A stretch of 64,000 nt of DNA, taken from the NCBI RefSeq assembly GCF_014204975.1, contig NZ_JACHMM010000001.1:3224001-3288000 (forward strand). Reading direction: 5' to 3'. Of this stretch, positions 58,885 to 64,000 are shown in pieces. The notes below the pieces were generated by a model. That model made no database searches. It worked only from the letters and a program-made list of their open reading frames with translations, and had not been told where the DNA came from. The stretch comes from Jiangella mangrovi (GTDB lineage Bacteria > Actinomycetota > Actinomycetes > Jiangellales > Jiangellaceae). Position 1 is the first letter of the stretch. Each line of letters opens with the position of its first letter. The translations under genes and the position numbers were made by a program.

Positions 58885-59835
58885 ATGGCCACTGAAGGTG
58901 GGACCAAGGCGGTCGTCGCGGCCCTGCTGGCGAACACCGGCATCGCGATCACCAAGTTCATCGCGTTCGCACTGACCGGGGCGTCGTCCATGCTGGCCGA
59001 GGCGGTGCACTCCGTCGCCGACGCCGGCAACCAGGTGCTGCTGCTGGTCGGCGGCCGGCGCGCCCAGCGCAAGGCGACGCCCGAGCACCCGTTCGGCTAC
59101 GGCCGGGTGCGCTACGTGTTCGCGTTCATCGTCGCGATCGTGCTGTTCAGCGTCGGTGGCCTGTTCGCGCTGTACGAGGCGTTCCACAAGTACGAAGAGA
59201 CGCGGGACGGGCACCCGAACGAGCTGCTCGAGGGCTCCTGGTGGTGGGTGCCGATCGTCGTCCTCGTCGCCGCGATCGTCATGGAGTCGTTCTCGCTGCG
59301 CACCGCCGTCGTCGAGTCCGACCGCGTCCGCGCCGGCAAGTCGTGGGTCCAGTTCGTGCGTCGCGCCAAGTCGCCGGAGCTGCCGGTCATCCTGCTCGAG
59401 GACATCGGCGCCCTGCTCGGCCTCGTGTTCGCCCTCATCGGCGTCGGCATGGCCCTGATCACCGACAACGCCTACTGGGACGTCGCCGGCACGGCCGCCA
59501 TCGGCCTGCTGCTGGTGGTCATCGCCGTCATCCTGGCCATCGAGATGTCCAGCCTGCTCATCGGCGAGGGCGCGGCCCAGGAGAACGTCCAGAAGATCAT
59601 CGCCGCCGCCACCGACGGCGAAGACATCGGCCGCGTCATCCACCTGCGCACCCTGTACACCGGCCCGGAGGAGCTGCTGGTCGCCGCGAAGCTCGCGGTC
59701 CGGTCCGACCAGACCGGCGACCAGATCGCGGCCGCCATCGACGCCGCCGAGGCCCGCATCCGCGCCGCCCTCCCCGAGGCGACGCACATCTTCCTCGAGC
59801 CCGACATCGACCGCACGCCGTCGCCGACGCCATGA
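58885..59835 (+). CDS. Cation diffusion facilitator transporter
   Basis: A 316-residue membrane transporter that exports divalent metals such as zinc or iron in exchange for protons. Six helices are predicted. The first metal site lies in GASSMLAEAVHSVADAGNQV and the second near LEDIGALLGLVFALIGVGMA. The C-terminal cytoplasmic domain has VIHLRTLYTGPEELLVAAKL, typical of the family. The ATG at 58885 has GAAGGAAA upstream. The first helix-2 Asp is Glu here, which may affect metal choice. Confidence 0.88.
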   Translation: MATEGGTKAVVAALLANTGIAITKFIAFALTGASSMLAEAVHSVADAGNQVLLLVGGRRAQRKATPEHPFGYGRVRYVFAFIVAIVLFSVGGLFALYEAFHKYEETRDGHPNELLEGSWWWVPIVVLVAAIVMESFSLRTAVVESDRVRAGKSWVQFVRRAKSPELPVILLEDIGALLGLVFALIGVGMALITDNAYWDVAGTAAIGLLLVVIAVILAIEMSSLLIGEGAAQENVQKIIAAATDGEDIGRVIHLRTLYTGPEELLVAAKLAVRSDQTGDQIAAAIDAAEARIRAALPEATHIFLEPDIDRTPSPTP

Positions 59836-59864
59836 GGTAGGGTCCGCTGATCATCATCCGGGGG

Positions 59865-59870
59865 TAGACT
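59865..59870 (+). promoter_or_regulatory. -10 box upstream of ahcY
   Basis: TAGACT fits TANNNT and would start transcription near 59877, giving a leader of about 124 bases. No strong -35 box is seen. Confidence 0.35.
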
Positions 59871-59913
59871 CGCCTCCGGAAACATGCCGGCGCAGGTGAT
59901 GCCGCGGACCCAG

Positions 59914-59972
59914 ATGGGTCGCGCCGGGTCGGACATCGCCGGGCCGCGTCGTCGCGCCCTCGTCCGACCCAT
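59914..59972 (+). promoter_or_regulatory. ahcY: ahcY leader with two mutually exclusive stems
   Basis: ATGGGTCG (59914-59921) can pair with CGACCCAT (59965-59972), and GGGTCGGAC (59926-59934) can pair with GTCCGACCC (59962-59970). Both use the same right-hand arm, so only one can form at a time. The ribosome-binding site GGGGAGGA (59985-59992) follows. This could be an attenuator or riboswitch-like control; no known riboswitch class was recognised. Confidence 0.4.
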
Positions 59973-60000
59973 CAGCCATCCTCTGGGGAGGAACCGTTCC

Positions 60001-61437
<1,437 letters not shown>

Positions 61438-61456
61438 CGGCGTCAGCTGCGGCCGG

Positions 61457-62335
61457 TCAGCGGCGGACGAGGCGCACGTTCCGGGCGTAGACCCGGAAGC
61501 CGAGCGCCTCGTACGCCGCGCGTGCGGCCGGTGCGTCGTCGTCGCCGCGGGCGCAGACCCGGGCGCCGCGCCCACCGAGGTCCCGGGCGGCCCGCAGCGC
61601 GGCGTGGGCGGCGGCCGCGGCCAGTCCGCGCCGGCGGTGTCCCGGCGCGGTCCCGACCGGCTCCAGCACGGCGACGCCGCTGCGCTCGTCCAGCCAGGCC
61701 AGAGCGGCGGCGGCCGGGCTACCGTCGGGCGCCAGGACCAGCTGGTCCAGGGCGGGGCGGTACGACGGCGCCCGCATGACCGCGCGGTAGTCGTCGCCGG
61801 TCATCGTCACCGGCCGGCGCCGCACCGAGAACGCGTTCCGGTGCGCCTCGGCCCTGACCTCGGCGTCGGCCGGGCTGCCGTCGACGGCGCGCAGCGTGTA
61901 GCCGTCCGGCAGCGGCGGCGAGCCCGGGAGGTCGCCGAGGGAGCGGCGCAGGTGGGCGAAGAACGGTCCCTCGTCGTGCCGCTCGTACCCGTGGGCGCCC
62001 AGCGCCTCGAGCAGCGCCGTCTCGGCGTCCAGCAGGGTGACCGCCCGGCTGTCGTCCGCGGCCCAGTCGAGCAGCCGCGGGATCAGGTCCAGATGGTCCG
62101 GGTCGACCTGCAGGTCCAACCGCTCGTTCCGGGTCCACGCCCAGGCGACGACCCGGCCGTCGCGCGTCCAGTGCGCGAGCCGCCCGGACGGCTCCGGCCC
62201 GCCGTGCTCGGCCCAGAACCAGGCCAGCTCGCCGGGGTGCCAGCGGCTCGACCAGCTCCACAGCCGGGCGGCGAGCTCCTGCATCGCGGCCGCCTGGTCC
62301 GGCCCGGTCCCGTCGACGCGCTTGTAGCCGGTCAC
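61457..62335 (-). CDS. GNAT family N-acetyltransferase
   Basis: A 292-residue protein with a C-terminal GNAT domain: SGVAVLEPVGTAPGHRRRGL, the acetyl-CoA loop, then YEALGFRVYARNVRLVRR. The N-terminal half looks like a second, degenerate GNAT-like domain (RLAHWTRDGRVVAWAWTRNE), as in tandem-GNAT proteins such as mycothiol synthase relatives. The acceptor is unknown. The GTG at 62335 overlaps the RDD gene stop as GTGA. Confidence 0.82.
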   Translation of the reverse strand: MTGYKRVDGTGPDQAAAMQELAARLWSWSSRWHPGELAWFWAEHGGPEPSGRLAHWTRDGRVVAWAWTRNERLDLQVDPDHLDLIPRLLDWAADDSRAVTLLDAETALLEALGAHGYERHDEGPFFAHLRRSLGDLPGSPPLPDGYTLRAVDGSPADAEVRAEAHRNAFSVRRRPVTMTGDDYRAVMRAPSYRPALDQLVLAPDGSPAAAALAWLDERSGVAVLEPVGTAPGHRRRGLAAAAAHAALRAARDLGGRGARVCARGDDDAPAARAAYEALGFRVYARNVRLVRR

Positions 62336-63282
62336 GACGGCGGGGCGAAGCCGCCGTCGTTGCGGGCCGGGCTCGTGGGCTCCGGCGGCGCGGACGGCGG
62401 CGCGGACGGCGGCGGGGGACCGCCGTAGGCCTGCGGCGGACCGTACGGGCCCGGTGGCGGCCCTGCGTAGGGCGGCCCCGCGAACGGCGGGCCGTACGGG
62501 CTGGGTGGCGGTCCGGCGGGCCCGGCATAGCGCATTGCGTCGCGGCGGCGGCGCTCGGCCAGGACGGCGGCGAGGTAGGCCCACGGCGGGGTGCCGGGCG
62601 GGGGCGGCGGGCTGACGACGGCGGCGACCTCGGTGGCGAGGTCGGTGGCGAGCCGGGTGCGGACCTCGGGCGCCAGCTGCGGCGCGCGGGCCAGCAGCGA
62701 CCGGGCGGCCATGGCGAGCTGGTCGGGCAGCCGCGACAGCTCCAGCGTGGCGGCCCAGGGCGCCAGCCGCGGGTCGAGGACCGGAGGCGCCGCCGTCGTC
62801 GACGGGATGCGCTCGCGGATGACGACGGTGCCGGCGAGGATGTCGCCGATGCGCTTGTCGCGCGAGTTCAGCAGCGAGCAGACCATGGCGCCGACGCCGA
62901 GCGTCAGGACGAAGTCGGCGAACACCCCGGCCAGCGCGCGGACCAGGGCGTGCCGGAACCGGATCGGGCCGCCGTCGTCGCGGACCACGCGCAGCCCGGT
63001 GGCGGCCTTGCCGGCCGACTTGCCGCGGGTCAGTGTCTCGACCGCCGTGGGCACGGCCACCAGCAGGAACACCGTCCCGGCGATGACCAGGGCGGCTGCC
63101 AGCGCCTCGTCGACGCCCGGCGCGACCTGGCTGAACAGCAGCAGCAGCCCGAACCCGAGGACCATCAGGATCGCGGCGTCGAGCAGCAGGCCGAGGGCGC
63201 GCGAGGGCAGCTTCGCCAGCCGCAGCTCGAGGGGGACGGCCTCGCCGGTCACCAGGTCGCTCACCCGGATAGTCTGCCTCAC
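62332..63282 (-). CDS. RDD family membrane protein
   Basis: A 316-residue protein with an RDD domain. The opening PLELRLAKLPSRALGLLLDA carries the R-D pair, then two helices, TLTRGKSAGKAATGLRVVRD, and a later SRDKRIGDILAGTVVIRER. The C-terminal half is soluble and ends in a Pro/Gly/Tyr-rich tail. The GTG at 63282 is used; another GTG at 63264 is possible. It is divergent from the SpoIIM-like gene, a pairing common in actinobacteria. Confidence 0.85.
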   Translation of the reverse strand: MRQTIRVSDLVTGEAVPLELRLAKLPSRALGLLLDAAILMVLGFGLLLLFSQVAPGVDEALAAALVIAGTVFLLVAVPTAVETLTRGKSAGKAATGLRVVRDDGGPIRFRHALVRALAGVFADFVLTLGVGAMVCSLLNSRDKRIGDILAGTVVIRERIPSTTAAPPVLDPRLAPWAATLELSRLPDQLAMAARSLLARAPQLAPEVRTRLATDLATEVAAVVSPPPPPGTPPWAYLAAVLAERRRRDAMRYAGPAGPPPSPYGPPFAGPPYAGPPPGPYGPPQAYGGPPPPSAPPSAPPEPTSPARNDGGFAPPS

Positions 63283-63314
63283 AGCGGCGCGGACGACGGA
63301 AGGGGAGAACGCAG

Positions 63315-64000
63315 GTGGATCTCGACGCGTTCGTCGCCGCCCACCGCGACGAGTGGGACCGCCTCGACCGGCTGGCCCGGCGCAGCGGCCGGCTCACCGG
63401 GCCCGAGGCCGACGAGCTGGTCGCGCTGTACCGCGCCGCCTCGACGCACCTGTCGACGCTGCGCTCGGCCGCGCCCGACCCCGTCGTGCTGGGCCGGCTG
63501 TCCGCTCTGGTCGCCCGGGCCCGTACGGCCATCGCGGGTGCGCACGACCCCGGCTGGCGCGACGTCGTCCGGTTCCTGACGGTGGGCTTCCCGGCCGCCG
63601 TCTACCTCAACCGGCGCTGGTGGCTCGGCGCGGCGCTGGCGTTCGCCGTCGTGTCCGTCGCCATCGGCTGGTGGGTCGCGGCCAACCCCAGCGTGCAGGC
63701 GTCCATCGGCGCGCCCGAAGAGATCCGCCAGCTGGTCGAGCACGACTTCGAGGACTACTACTCCGAGAACCCGGCCGGGTCGTTCGCGGCGCGCGTGTGG
63801 GTGAACAACGCCTGGGTGGCGGCGGCCTGCCTCGCGCTCGGCGTCTTCCTGGGCATCCCGGTCGTCTACGTGCTGTGGATGAACGCCGTCAACGTCGCGG
63901 CGTCGGCGGGCCTCATGGCCGCGGCCGGCCGGCTGGACGTCTTCTTCGGCCTCATCACCCCGCACGGCCTGCTGGAGCTGACGGCGGTGTTCGTCGCGGC
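63315..64000 (+). CDS. Stage II sporulation protein M-like membrane protein (cut by window edge)
   Basis: The first 228 residues of a SpoIIM-like integral membrane protein. The N-terminus is MDLDAFVAAHRDEWDRLDRL, then a helix-rich cytoplasmic part, and membrane helices from about residue 112 with the family pattern FAARVWVNNAWVAAACLALG and LITPHGLLELTAVFVAA. The GTG at 63315 has AGGGGAG seven bases upstream. In non-sporulating actinobacteria such proteins pair with RDD proteins; their role is unclear. The gene continues beyond the window. Confidence 0.85.
   Translation, partial: MDLDAFVAAHRDEWDRLDRLARRSGRLTGPEADELVALYRAASTHLSTLRSAAPDPVVLGRLSALVARARTAIAGAHDPGWRDVVRFLTVGFPAAVYLNRRWWLGAALAFAVVSVAIGWWVAANPSVQASIGAPEEIRQLVEHDFEDYYSENPAGSFAARVWVNNAWVAAACLALGVFLGIPVVYVLWMNAVNVAASAGLMAAAGRLDVFFGLITPHGLLELTAVFVA

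Overview
This 64 kb window is very GC-rich, uses many GTG and TTG starts, and is densely packed with GTGA/ATGA-coupled genes. WhiB2, F420 biosynthesis, DUF3499, DUF5719 and TIGR03089 genes mark it as chromosome of a high-GC actinomycete. Order-level identity is inference; I could not run a search. I see no rRNA, tRNA, CRISPR array, transposase or phage gene.

Region 1 (1-20.2 kb) is a surface-glycan region. It holds two GT4 enzymes near the left side, a TetR-controlled GT1 enzyme, a SAM methyltransferase, several multi-domain fused glycosyltransferases, a UDP-GlcNAc 2-epimerase, an acyltransferase-3/SGNH protein and a TPR-GT4 protein. An aquaporin and a second fused GT pair follow. Two of the fused GTs share the same C- or N-terminal module attached to different partners.

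Region 2 (20.2-25.5 kb) is a sugar ABC uptake operon: lipoprotein, two permeases and a serine hydrolase. It is divergent from a LacI-family regulator, with a triple operator-like repeat between them. A Tat-exported protein, TIGR03089, an unknown gene and an AlkA-like DNA glycosylase follow.

Region 3 (29.4-59 kb) matches the mycobacterial block manA / SIS protein / pmm / DUF3499 / metallopeptidase-like / whiB2 / fbiA / fbiB, here with a large membrane GT2 protein and a DUF5719 protein added. Between DUF3499 and pmm sits about 15 kb of extra DNA: a histidine kinase, an OmpR-type regulator and one secreted protein of about 4,096 residues. That protein carries four beta-helix domains, three DNRLRE domains and about 18 two-cysteine Ig-like repeats. 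The kinase promoter is preceded by four tandem 11-bp units resembling Streptomyces PHO-box repeats.

Region 4 (58.9-64 kb) is housekeeping: CDF transporter, S-adenosylhomocysteinase with a foldable leader, GNAT, RDD protein and the start of a SpoIIM-like protein.

The intergenic DNA holds two dispersed repeat families, each with two copies here, and several long near-perfect hairpins. Copies of one family lie in opposite orientation on either side of the extra 15 kb segment.
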